NCBI RefSeq assembly: GCF_024679095.1
Contig: NC_066509.1
Coordinates: forward strand, 14,625,445 to 14,689,444
Origin: Eriocheir sinensis
Lineage: Eukaryota > Arthropoda > Malacostraca > Decapoda > Varunidae
Direction: 5' to 3'
Length of the DNA stretch: 64,000 nucleotides
Shown here: positions 12,180-23,870 of the stretch, one piece after another
How positions within the stretch are numbered: the first letter of the stretch is position 1
How the letters are laid out: the number at the start of each line of letters is the position of its first letter
Program-made: the position numbers and the translations under genes
Notes under the pieces: generated by a model
Databases searched by the model: none
Told to the model about the DNA's origin: nothing
The model's input: only the letters and a program-made list of their open reading frames with translations

Positions 12180-13620
12180 TGCCCCCAACTTTACCTTTAT
12201 TTGTTACATAATGTTATCATGAATACAAAGAGATCATGCTTCTTTTCAATTCTATGTAACTGGTTGTTCTGTAATGTCATTTTGACATGATGACCAGACA
12301 TAGGTGATCAAGGCATGAAAAGGTGTATGGAAAATATGAGTAAATAGTTAGAGTTCAAGATTACAGTTAACAGGTTTCAAAGCACTAACATTGTTGATAC
12401 CAGTGGAAGTATCTGACAGGGATTCCAGAGCTTATTGGTCATAATGAAAAGTTTCATACACTTAAATAGTCCTGTCAATGTTTTATGGTAATTAACAGAA
12501 TTTCATACAGCGATGTAGAATTAAAACTGGTGTGTGTTTTGAATGATTTGATCCATAAAATAGAATTTCTTGTAAAAATTTGGAGTTCATTAATTGTGAA
12601 CTTTTACTAGAGTGAGTGGATGTCTTCTGTTTTCCCATAACACATCTATTTTATGAGAGTGGGTGTAGGCATGAGTAAGTTTCCATAGCCATTCAAGCCT
12701 TTTATTGCCCCATTCCCATAGTAATATAAGGCCTTCAAATTTTCACCTTCTTTGGTTTCATTCCCATACTGCAGTCAAGGACTCAAAGCCATTTGTAAGC
12801 AGCAGATTTCTTTGGGGGCTTTTTCAACGGTTACTGTTGATTGAATGAAACATTTGAAGGTTAAGCCAGGTGTTGGACCACTCAAAGTTGTATGGACAAT
12901 GTGGCAGTCTAATATCCATATGCTAACCACTTAGCTGCTACCTACAGTAATATCAGAATTATCCTGATCTCTCTATACTGGATATGTTTTTCTAGAGCTG
13001 ATCTACTGTAATATATTCCTCTTCTGTTCTGTCTTAGAAACAGGCTTACCAATGGCTTATGTTACTGGGGTGTTTGCTGCTCTTCTCTGTAAAATATGCA
13101 AATTAATGTTTCATCTTTTTCAAACATGTTTGTGACATATAAACAAAGTATTCTGATATATTCAAGCATGCCTAATGATTTTCTCTGAGCATGTGCCAGA
13201 CCTGAGTGGTTAGTGTCATGCTTAAGGAGTCAGAGAATTTGGAAAATAGATTACAAGGACCAAGGTTATTTCGGCACCCAAGTCATAATGTAATATGTAA
13301 TAGCCTTCGTCCAAGGAAAGTAGCTACTGGTTGATGCTTACCCAAGGAGTTTGTGACTTTTGTGGGATTCTGAGTGTATTTGTGTATTTGCAAAAAAAGA
13401 AATTTCCTTCCATGTAAAGCATATATATGTGCACTAAGAAGTTACTATAGAGCACCATCAACTAGCATTCAACAACTTCTTTGGTCTGGAAGTCTGAGTA
13501 ACCGAAATACTAGTTACACATATGTACATAATTTCAGAATAAAAGAAAACTTGCAGTTATATATGAATTATGATGAGAGGTGAATGCTAGTAGTTATAAA
13601 TGTAGATACCTGTTGATAGG

Positions 13621-13658
<38 letters not shown>

Positions 13659-14635
13659 GAGCAAGATGCAATATTTAAATTACCACTCCTGTTTCTGCAT
13701 CTGTATCTATCTTGCCAAATTATAGGTCACTTCATACAAAAAAAAAATTGCACCCATTGGCACTGCAGTCTGTTTTTGACTGGTGTACATAGTATGAGAT
13801 TATTTCCTTTTAAATTTATATATATTTTTTTGGTAAATGCATGAAAATGGTTACATGATATGAGCTTTCAGTGTAAGTCTGATCCACTTCATTGTATGTG
13901 TATTGTATTTCAAGATTTCCATTATTCTCATTATTTTTAGATCTTGTTTTTTTTTACAGATTTCCTAAGGGAAACCATGTGATACTTAGTTTTAAGCTTG
14001 ATTTAAATGGTCAGTGATGACCACAAGAGCCCTTGCAGGACATTTGTATCAATGGTAAGGACTCTGTTGAGGCATCATGTGTCACAAGCTCTTCAGGGTG
14101 ATTAGCTTGCTTAGCCCAAGGGGACAGGTAGGCTGCAAAGGTAATGGCTGAATAATGTTTATGTTTTCCCATATAGATGCTATACGTACTATTGCTTGTT
14201 TTCTATATTCTGTTATTTGACCTATCATGAAACACATCATGGTGAAAGCCTACCAATGTGCAAGTTACAAAGGCTCTCTGAGTGTAAACTCCAGCTCATA
14301 GTTGTCTACTAGAAAAGTGCATACAACTCCCTCTGTGTACATGCATACATGTGTGTGTGTGTGTGTGTGTGTGTAAGCAGGAAAGGCTTATGACTAGTGC
14401 AACAGGTTCAGCATTATAAACTGTTATACTTAATAAGAGTTGGATGGTACATTATTCAACAAGAATATTTAAATATGATGCTATGTAATTGCATTATTTA
14501 ATGTACATTGATTTTAGATTCCTTAGAGCAAAGGATACGTTATATACCATCATGTAGTGGCTTTTGATACTGAGCCACATCAGTAAAGGAAGTCATTTAC
14601 TATTGGCAAAACTATTATCTTGAGCCTCTCAGATG
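12180..14635. other. AT-rich stretch, no recognised gene
   Basis: Contains a 31-base poly-T at about 13627-13657 and a short TG array at about 14349-14373. No coding or transposon signal recognised. Confidence 0.4.
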
Positions 14636-14639
14636 ATCA

Positions 14640-17320
14640 CCAGCTGCCTCACTTATTGAAAGAGCTCAGAAGACTAAAGGTGAATAATTATAGTGGGACT
14701 CTCTAAAATGAGGAGACCTGGCAGTGACACAATCAAAAGGAGGGGGGTACAAATGATACTGATCCAGCATAAGCAATGGTATCCGTCTGGGGCATCTTCA
14801 GCAAACTGCACCCATTTGTTTTTGTGGTTACTATGGTTGATATCATATTTGAGGGAAGCTGAAGCATATCTTGGGCTTCATATATCTTATTGCAGTGTAT
14901 GCTCCAATGAGATGAGTAAAACTGAAAAGGAGATGTTTATCTGTCTATATCTCTGAGGCCCTGGGGAACTTCCCTCCAGGGGGTGGCCATCGCTGAAGTT
15001 TCTCCATCTCTCCCTGTTCTGGGAGAAAACACCAAATTAAACTCATTAATAGACTATTGCCCCTCTGTGACACACTCATTGATTGGATGACTAATGCTGA
15101 AAGTGGCAATGAGGGAGTTGGTTATGGGTCGTTGGTCCATATGATCATGGTACCAGGAACACCAACATTTCTCTCTTCCTGACTTTTGAATAATCCAGAA
15201 GATTGAAAATTGAAAGCTCTTGATGTCAGAGACCAGAGGTGCACACCACTTGATGTGGTATATCATTGCTGAAGGGATCACTGAAGAGATTGAGCACATC
15301 CTTGTAAGTACTCATTGGAGGATCCTCCAGAACTGCATGATTTTTGGAATGTTTATTTCCTTGCAGCTGAGCATAAACTTGTTGCTGCACTCGAAGTTAC
15401 CAAATTGTTTTGAGAAACTGAAGGACTTGGCATATGATAATATTATCAGTATGCAGTGACCGTCTCACGTCAGTTCAGTGTGCCCTGCAACCTTGAGGAC
15501 CCAGTAAAATTGTGGATACCTTCAAATGTGAAACTCATCAATCTGCTTTGAAGAGTTGCTGAGGGAAAGGAGTGGTTTTGCCTCAGAGGAAATGTTGGAG
15601 AATATCATGGAGTCACTCCCAGGTTTGCTGGGAGGATGTAGGACTAGAGCTCTCCTGAGATATTTCCAAAGAGAATTGTCAGGATTCTCGTGGAGAAATG
15701 TTGAGGGTCATTTCAATGTTAATAACCTCCAATCTGCTTTAAAAGTCCTGAAACCCAGGTCCAAGCCTTCCTCTCGTGTGAGTGATGTACAAACAACAGA
15801 TGATTGCCTCATGTCAGACATGAATGAGCCACCTATTGACAAAACCCCACTCACTCTTAAAAAGATAAGAGCCTGTGGCAAAGTCAAAGATTAGAAAGGT
15901 AGCTGGTGTTTATAACACTAGTGCAGAGCTTCTCAAAACTTGAGGTCCAGTCATGGTTCATGGGTTGAATGCAGCCTTGACTGCTGCATGACAGTCTGGA
16001 ACTATACCTCCTTACTGGTAAAAGAAGCTGGTCATCCCCATCTGAAAAAGGAAGGTGACTGTCAGGACTGCAACAACTATCAGGATACTAATACACTGTT
16101 CATTGTGCCAGGAAAGCTGCCTTCCCATCTGTTGTTCATAAAGAATTCAGAGCCAACTGCAAAAGTTGCAGAGTCCTAAACAGTCAGGGCTCATGCCTGG
16201 TAAATTGACAACTGTCTGTATCATACTGCTTTGCTTACTGGTGGAGTGCCAACAAGAGTTTCGACAAGGGATGCTTGCAGCTTATGTCACTCTCAAGAAG
16301 GCATTTGATTCAGTGCATCATGAAGCTCAGGTATTTTGTACACCTTTGTAGGCTTCTTGCATGGACTGTTGATTTATTGACTGGCCTGTAATTTGGGTCT
16401 GATAATGCTGTGAAGTGTGGAAGGGCATACATAGTTTCTTTTCTGTGAATATCGGAGTGGGGCAGAGCTGCTTCCTTTCCCCATCACTTTACAGCACTTG
16501 CATGGACTGGTTAATAGGCAGAGTTGTTGACCAAAGTCATTGTAGACCATCTGTTGTTAATACCAGGGTCAACAACTTTGTTTTTGCTATCAATTCAGTA
16601 ATTCTCGCCAAGTCACTGAAGGTATCCGTGATGGCTTCCAAGGCACTGCATGAGACGAAGCCGTTAGAACTTAAGGTCTCCCAGATCAACACTAAATCAC
16701 AGGTGTTTGAAGACTTACTGGACAAAAAATACAATCTGTTCATGGATGCAGTGAAGACATGAAGATCTTGGAAAATTTCACATACCTTGGTAGTGTAGTG
16801 TAGAACAATGATGGATCGTGGATGAAGTCTTACAGTGGATTGGCTGAGCACATGGTGTTACTGACTCACTCAATATGAGTATGTGGCATTGTTGATACCT
16901 GTGCAGGACAAAGATGTAGATCTTCAAGTTACTTGTGCTCCTTGTCTTACTTTATGGCTGTAAGACATGAACACTTTGATAGTGTGTCAAAACAGCAAAA
17001 ACTTATGAGACTCGATAGAGACTCATTACCTGCAAAGTCCATGAATGCCAACTCTGGCTATTATATGGTCATGACATATGCTACCCAGAAGTCGACACCC
17101 TGGTCAACAGGTTGTGTCTGTAAGAGACAATCTAGTGTAGAGGAGGTCAAGGAAGTGCCAGCAAATCTTGTAGCTTGAGCAAGTTAATGGATCTTGCCAG
17201 AAGATTATTTGGAACTGGAAGGGTCCTGCATGGAGACTTGCTTAGGAGAACCACTGGGAATAGCATTGTAGGGTTGGTGAGGTAACACCCCCCCCCTCAT
17301 GACATATGCTTCTGTTGATT
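14640..17320 (+). pseudogene. RTE-type LINE, heavily decayed
   Basis: This is a nearly complete but badly decayed non-LTR retrotransposon. Endonuclease-derived blocks come first: SVYAP near 14896, then EEIEHILVSTHWRILQNC near 15280. The linker follows (RSGFASEEMLENIMES near 15570, then SRVSDVQTTDDCLMSDMNEP). The RT domain then appears with DCQDCNNYQD, QSGLMPGKLTT, EFRQGMLAAYV and TLKKAFDSVHHEA. The catalytic FADD box is replaced by FAIN near 16583. The 3' region retains ETKPLELKVS and a TYLGSVV block near 16785. Many stops and shifts break the frame, so it is inactive. The order of blocks is that of a plus-strand RTE-like element. Its 3' segment matches another short copy at 23690-23870. Confidence 0.85.
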
Positions 17321-18213
17321 GAATACCATTGTAATAATACCTACTTTTACCCTACCAGCAAGTGTAACATTGACTTAATAAACGGAAGTTATTGCTTTTA
17401 GAAATATTTGTAAACTGGACCACTGGAAGCATTGAGCCAGTAAGTTGGTTGTCTCTGCTTTCTGAATATGTAATATGTATTTGTTGTTAAAGATAAGTTC
17501 CGTCATGAACCAAGAATGCATAATGACAGTTATTTCCAAAATGTCTGCACTTTCTTTTGATTACGACCACCCATTGTATGACATATTTGCATTTGAAATT
17601 TTGTAACTAATGTATGAGATACTCTATGACACCTTTAATGATAATAGATGAGTGACCTTTGAAGTGCTATGTCCACTTGCTTCCATATAATTAGTAAGAG
17701 AAATTCTTAGGATCTGATAAACTACTAAATGTGACAATAGGATGTACATAGGTTTTACCAAATACATATATATAATTTTATATAAGTACAGGATATTAAA
17801 TGTTTGAGAATGATGAAGCATTTCCTTTGCCTGTCTTCTCTGAACAACATCCAAAAACCTGTGTAACTACTCTGTGTTTTCTGGGAGTAGTTCATCACTG
17901 CCACTTGGATGATGAGATTGACTAGAAACTCAAGGTTTGTATTTTCAGGCTCAGGGACTTCTCTGGCCATAGTACAATTAAATCTTATTTAATGTATACA
18001 GAATATTTGATAGACAATTTCAAATAGTACATAGATGACGTATGAGGGAGAGAGTAATATATTGGGGATGATGCAGTAGTGCTGTGAAGAGGTTCATGCC
18101 CCACCCAAACTGACAATATTTGTGTGGAACTATAGCAGGATTGGGTTCAGAGGCATTTGATCTACCATCAACATATATAAAGTCATCACTATAAAAAATC
18201 AGTGGAAAAAAAG
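17321..18213. other. No recognised feature
   Basis: AT-rich; no supported features. Confidence 0.4.
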
Positions 18214-18214
18214 T

Positions 18215-18345
18215 ATAGTGGAACCTCGGTTCACGAACTTAATTCGTTCCAGAAGGCCGTTCGTCACCCGAAATGTTCGTAAACCGAAGCTATTTTCCCC
18301 ATTGGAATCAATGTAAAAAGGATTAATCCGTTCCTGGACCCCAGA
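18215..18345. mobile_element. Mariner-type terminal segment (TAGTGGAACCTCGGTT)
   Basis: Begins TAGTGGAACCTCGGTTCACG after a TA and continues with the internally palindromic words TTCGTTCCAGAAGGCC and GTTCGTAAACCGAAG. This matches the well-known form of Tc1/mariner-group terminal repeats. I could not find the partner end downstream, so only one end or a solo fragment is present. Confidence 0.6.
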
Positions 18346-18727
18346 TGATTGCTTATTTAAAGTTTTACTACAGTAGTTTGTGCACAAGTTCATAACACAA
18401 AACCAATGGACATCAATAAATCTAACAAAAAAAGAGGAATTCAATACTAAACAGGTAAAATATAAACGAAAACTTAAATTAATTTTACCGTACCTGTACA
18501 GAGGAGAGTTGACGGCGCAATATGCAGTTGTCCAATGCCCATACCCACCAGGGTTAACTTTTAACCCAGTTAGTTCCATCCGTATGGATGGAAAATGGTT
18601 GTGGGTACGAGCAACCGCGCGGCTTTAACAAACAGACGACGGCAGTGGCTGAGGAGTGAGGAGCAGTGGAAGATGGCCTACCAAGAGACTCATAAAGAGG
18701 ACTGGCAGAGCTACTTTGTTTACTATT

Positions 18728-19100
18728 TAATTGACAAGATAAAAAAAAAAAAAGTGCTGTAGAACCATGTACAGATACGTCGCCCTGCAGTGTGGGAACT
18801 TTCAAACGAAAGCTATTTGAATTCCTACAGAAAATTGAAGACACACTTCCATTACCCTCATACCAAACGTGGACCCACTATAATAAGAGCACCGTATTTC
18901 CCTGCATCAGAAAGGAGGATAGGATACAGCAACAGGTCCTGTAGCTTTGGTTGAATGACCTAAAGCATCACAAGGCGAATACCGACAAGGAATGCTTGCT
19001 TGCTCTCAACAAGTTTAAAAGACTATTCTTTTCATCCTGTGCGGCCGATAGTGCAGAAATCCTCACCGAGTTGCTGGAGGTTTTGGGGTTTGGGTGATGA
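18728..19100 (+). pseudogene. Unrecognised reading frame with one internal stop
   Basis: One plus-strand frame stays open for about 125 codons apart from a single TAG near 18940. It includes SVGTFKRKLFEFLQKIEDTL, PLPSYQTWTHYNK and CLLALNKFKRLFFSSC, and stops after LLEVLGFG at about 19098. The amphipathic, Lys/Leu-rich character looks protein-like and unlike its neighbours. The first part vaguely resembles C-termini of LINE RTs, but I do not recognise the family. It lies between a mariner-type end and a piggyBac element, so a transposon origin is likely. Confidence 0.35.
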
Positions 19101-19419
19101 CTCGAGGTACTGCGCATGAGAAGGCGAAGTCGTTGGGGCCAAAGCTAAGGCTTACTGATTGAAACAGTACAGTCTGTCCATGCATGTGACGAGGACATAA
19201 AAATTTTATAAATATTCACACGGGCTACCTCTGTAGCGGAGTACTTGAAGAAATGCACAGACGCATTTTGTGATCAGAGCCATCATAGATTCATGGAATA
19301 AAGCTGAAATAACTACGTGAAATTGGAGATTACTCTGTGAGACTGAGTCGACTTTTGTTACCTGTTACCCATCCCTTATCCGTGGGCTGACTGCGTACAA
19401 CCCACTGAGAAGCCCTCTT

Positions 19420-19510
19420 AGGATACTCGATAAATGGGTAGGTACCTAGGGAAGCCTGAGAAAAGGTAAAATGTAAAGTGGATGTCATACTGGACATAAT
19501 ATCCTGAGAG
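19420..19510 (+). repeat. Diverged copy of the 11.9-kb SINE-like body
   Basis: Shares GGTACCTAGGGAAG and a GGATGTCATACT word in the same order and spacing class as the repeat at 11920-12175. Confidence 0.4.
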
Positions 19511-19696
19511 CCAAATGACGGAGATGAGTACCATGACAACGAGTAGCTACTATCATATGTCCTCAACTTTACCTGCTCAACCCTGAATATCGACTCCGGC
19601 TCGACCCTGCTCACCGGGTTGTATCTGTAAGACAATCTTATGTGGAGAAGGGCAAGTGAGGGCCCAGAAAGCTCGTTGCTTCACGTTTCTTGCGAT

Positions 19697-22223
19697 GTGA
19701 CCCACCGGTGGGTCACCGGTGAAGCTGCTCTCCCGCGAAGTGACCCACCGATGGTCATTTTGGCATGTTTTACTCACCCATATTTTTGAAGATACACAAT
19801 ACCATAGTGTTCAGTTTCATGCAAATACATATTTTTTATTTCAATATGAAATGTTAATCAAATTGGAAATTATAGTTGTATGTTTATTTTGGAAAATACA
19901 AGTTAAAAAAAATTCAAGAAATTACATGTTCTTTTTCTACACAATTATGTTACTTAATGAAAAAAAATGCATTTATAGTCTCTTAATAACAAACATTTCC
20001 TTTGTTAAAGATCAAATTAAAAGAATAAGTATAAATTGTTAGGATGATTTATATTTCTTCAGTAATTTCAATTGCAAAAGATATTAAAATTTCATTTTCA
20101 AAGCTGAATATATACCTACTCCTTTTTTCTGACAAGTAATTTGAACAAAATGACAATGAAAAATAGCCTGTTTTTTTATAGGCAAAAGAAATATATTCCT
20201 TTTATATAACTATTCCTCAGCTTCAAGCTTCATCATGCTCCAGTTTGAAACATGACAGGCACAAGAAAGGCTTCCCATCGCACATTGCACAGAATGATGA
20301 TACTTTCCTAGCTTTCTTTCTTGCCTGAGCAGCTTCTTCTTTACATGATAACATCTCATAGCAGCCTCTGTACCATTACCGGGTTTGTCTTTTAGGACCT
20401 TCTACCTCCTCCAATGTGTGACATGATCTAGTGCCAGATATTGTGTCCCTTCTTCCAGGTCTTGGAATTTCAACTTGGGTATCTTTGACTAAAGACACTA
20501 CAAGAGACTGAAATCTCTCAGGGGAATATATCTATTAGTGAAGTATTTATTATACAAAACCCAAGCATTTACAACAGTGGTGCCCGTTATAATTTCTACA
20601 GCAAGTTTTGAACTCCACTTTCTTGTCTTTCTCAGTCCTGTATAGTAGGATGTCATTTGATCAGCCATGTCTACTCCTTTCTTAGCCTTATTATAGTCAA
20701 TCACACTTTCTGGTTTCATCATCTCTTTTTCCCCTTCTTGTGGAACATTGAGTCAAATCTTTGCCATGTTCAGGGACTGTTGATCGAGAAAGGACACACC
20801 TTTTGTCCCTCCAATTGTAAATTTTTACCCCATTTTCATTTTCTTTACAAGCAACTTGCCCTTTTTGCAGTTTGGCAGATACTACTTCCTTAGGTAGATT
20901 CCTTCTTGATTTTCTCAATGTTCCACAGAGATATGTTTTTTGTTCCAACAACTTTTCAGTCAGAAAAATTGTTGTGTAAAAGTTATCAGAATATATTGTT
21001 ATTCTTTTGCTGAGCAACTTATCAGCAAGCTGCATCACAACAGTTTCATCATGAAGCATATGAGAAACATTGGTTGACTTTCCTCCATATACTTGTAAAT
21101 TCCAGGTGTGTGCCTGTGGAGTACATAGTTTGTATATTTTATACCATACTTATGAGCCTTCCCAGGGATATATATATTGCCTGAATTTTATACTCTTCCA
21201 CGAAAAGGGATCAGAGACTCATCAATCACAACATTAGGAAACCTATGTATCAATTTCTCTTCAAGTGGCCTAATTTTGTAAAGTCTATCCTCTTCTGGTG
21301 CACAAGTGTTATCTGCAAAATGCAGGAATCTAAAAAGTATTTGAAACCTGTCCCTTGTCATATTCTCATAGACAAAGGGATAGTTGTATACTTCCTTTTT
21401 ACACCAATATAAGTGTATTTCTGGCTTTGAGACCAGTCCCATACACATTGCAATGCCAAATAGCCTATTTATCTCGTCCCTAGTGGTTGGATACCAACCC
21501 TTCATCCTAGACCCTCTGGTCAAAACTCTCTTCTCAATTTATTGTTCTGCATATCTGTTAGTTTCACAGACAATGTGAGCAATAACATCATCTGTGAGAA
21601 GCAAACTATACGCATCAATGGGTAATGAATTATTTGTGTGAACATCTACACACAACTCTTCTTTACCAGTGAAAGGATACTGCCTAGGCCTACTTGATAC
21701 CTGACTCCGTTTATATGATGCTGGCAGTGTTGGCACAGCTGGAGGTTGGATACCTCTGCTTTCATTGTTGGAAGATGAATGAGATTCTTCCACTGAATCA
21801 GTGTTTTCTTCATCTCCACTACATAAGACATCACCCTTTGATTCTGATAGATGTAGATGCCACTCATCTGATTCATCATTTGATTGGGTTGAGGGACTGT
21901 CATAGCTTGAGATATCATCTTCATCAGATTCCTGATGTAATGGCGTAAGTTTACTGCACCCAGCTCCATCCATCTCTGGAAACATTGATAGGTCATGAAT
22001 ATAATTATATATCCATGATATATCACTCAATCTATAATTAATGCATATGCATATGGATTGAATGGTACGTATAATATGCATATGAATTGAATCATATATA
22101 GACTGACAGATAAAGGGAACACAACCATAAGCGTGCCAGAAAGACCGTGTCCCACCGGTGGGTCACTCCGCGGCAATTTTGAATTTTTCGTTGGTAGAGC
22201 GGAGTGTCCCACCGGTGGGGCAC
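19697..22223 (-). mobile_element. piggyBac-family element with palindromic terminal repeats
   Basis: A 2.5-kb unit holding a broken transposase (20223-21985). At each end are two copies of a ~20-bp palindrome based on GTGACCCACCGGTGGGTCAC: 19697-19716 (perfect) and 19740-19757 on the left, 22147-22166 and 22204-22223 on the right. They act as inverted terminal and subterminal repeats. I do not see flanking TTAA, so the exact outer ends, or the target site after decay, are uncertain. Confidence 0.8.
20223..21985 (-). pseudogene. piggyBac transposase, two stops and at least two frameshifts
   Basis: A DDD transposase of the piggyBac family (DDE_Tnp_1_7 type) that cuts and pastes DNA at TTAA. 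The start chosen is the ATG at 21985 (MFPEMDGAG); a start at 22081 adds an atypical leader. Length to the TGA at 20225-20223 is about 587 codons, the usual family size. An acidic, Ser-rich N-terminus is followed by the domain start near YPFTGKEE. The first catalytic Asp is in VIDESLIPFRGR (about 21223-21221), the second in YSDNFYTT (20987-20985), the third in KKGVDMADQM (20671-20669). A Cys-rich tail (CAMCDGK...CLSCF) matches the C-terminal zinc-binding region. TAA codons at 21541-21539 and 21190-21188, a shift near 21140, another near 20740 and further damage before the Cys-rich tail show it is dead. All catalytic aspartates survive. Confidence 0.93.
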
Positions 22224-22577
22224 GCTTTTTATGCCTTTCTTGCACGCAGTACAGCCCTCAGAAAGAGCGTATAACCTAACGCATTCGTAGCAGCCGGGTA
22301 AGTGGAGTAAGTGGAGTTATGGCTCTTTGAAATCTGCCGCAGCGGGTGGATTTCGCAGTTGCCAGGCGGCGCAGGAAACGTGTTAAGGAGTTTGATGGAT
22401 CCCGCCAGGGCCACAATTTCTGTGGGGGGTAAGGGGGGATACAGCCCCTCCCCCCCCCCCTCCCAATGTTTTCCATATCGGCCTCAAAATACCTCTAAAA
22501 GTCTTTATTTTTAAAAAACAAATTCCCATATCTTCGCTTGCTCGCCTCGCTCGCCACCCTCCCACCTCATGAACCTA
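22224..22577. other. No recognised gene; C-run
   Basis: Contains CCCTCCCCCCCCCCTCCC near 22445-22462. Nothing else supported. Confidence 0.4.
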
Positions 22578-22579
22578 TA

Positions 22580-23496
22580 GGGGAGAGCCGGTATGATTCG
22601 GACACTTTTTAGAAAAATATTTTTAGAAAAAGAAGTTTGAGAAGTACTGTATTTTTGTTGATCTCAAAATGTTCCTCCATCATTTGGTTCTTTAGGCTGC
22701 TAATATGACACTCGTAGCTATTTCCAGTTTTCAGATGTAGGTGATGAGAGACAAGTTTCTAAATCGTCCGAACCATCCCCACCCTGGTTCGGCCAGGGAG
22801 GTGGGATGGTACGGACACTCATAACACTCGCCATAATATTAATATAACTTAAGTTTGATTGGCTAATAAACAAGATTATATCTTCTACAAAACATTTATA
22901 AAAGGACAAAAGTATCCTCTCAATATTTAGAGGGGAAAAAATAAAAGGAGAACTACAAGAAATATCTCAAAAATTTTGGTATTATGGCTTCCTTCTCTTC
23001 TTACAAGCATAATATCTGAATATAAATCAACCAAATTAACCTTTTTATAACCGTTGCAACACCTATAATGTTTAAATTTATATAAATTTAATAAAAATCA
23101 TGAAAAAATCAACCGTCCGAATCATCACGACTCTATAAAAAGCAAATGTGTGGTCACACTCCTTTTCCAGCACGAGAGCTGGGTGATCGTGTTATACGGC
23201 AATACCTTCGCCGTGCATCGCTGCGTCACCGAAATAATTTACATCTCGCTAATTGGCACGTTTTTTAAGCGAGAGCTTACGATACACCCTGAAAATATTA
23301 CATAAGAGATGCAAAAAAATATAAAATAGGACTTGCATCGAAAATAACAGCTCTGAGGGCGTGGTTGTCCTTTTGTGGGCCAAGGCAACAAAGTTTTGCA
23401 CATTCACACAAAATCTCGCGGCACTCGGTCCCATACACTTTACAATAAGTGCTATGGCCGGACCATTCCACTGTCCGAATCATTACCGCTCTCCCC
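22580..23496. mobile_element. 917-bp TIR element (GGGGAGAGC...GCTCTCCCC)
   Basis: The left end GGGGAGAGCCGGTATGATTC at 22580 and the right end at 23496 form a 25-bp inverted repeat with three mismatches, flanked by TA on both sides. Inside, the GTCCGAA(T/C)CAT word recurs near 22766, 22809 (as TACGGAC) and 23105. The stretch 22766-22816 is itself a foldback (GTCCGAACCATCCCCACC / GGTGGGATGGTACGGAC). No transposase is visible. It is a non-autonomous DNA transposon, superfamily not assigned. Confidence 0.75.
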
Positions 23497-23689
23497 TATG
23501 ATGCCCTCCAGCCCCCCAAAAATCTGCCAAAGTTACGGGCCTGTTGCCTGAGTTATTTGGAATGGGAAGGATGATTCCCTAAATGCAAAAGTGCGCGTCT
23601 TAGGCCACCATCACTGCTCTCCTGACATACAAAAAAATGGAATAATTGAATACTACAAGCAATACAAGGACTCACTGTCAATATGAACT

Positions 23690-23870
23690 TCCACAGTGTT
23701 CATGCTTGGTGAGGATGTCGAAGTCACATACCTTGGCAGCGTAGTGCATAACAATGGTGGGTCTTATTAGGAAGTCACTCGACGGAGTGGCCTGACCCAC
23801 GGTGTAATGGACTCGCTCAATACGAGAATAATGTCGTTGTCGATATCTACGCACCGAACTAAAAAACTGC
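23690..23870 (+). pseudogene. RTE-type LINE 3' fragment
   Basis: The plus strand reads TYLGSVVHNNGGS near 23729, then EVTRRSGLTHGVMDSLNTRI. This is the post-catalytic block of the same RTE family as at 14640-17320. It is about 60 codons with an in-frame TAG. It directly precedes a different LINE, into whose 5' flank it is fused. Confidence 0.75.

Noticed and set aside
18550..18570. GGGTTAACTTTTAACCC considered as a piggyBac footprint or excision scar
   Set aside because: A short AT-rich palindrome that is easily due to chance; no element around it.
18199..18579. Minus-strand frame of 126 codons
   Set aside because: Overlaps a mariner-type terminal repeat and shows no domain; treated as chance.
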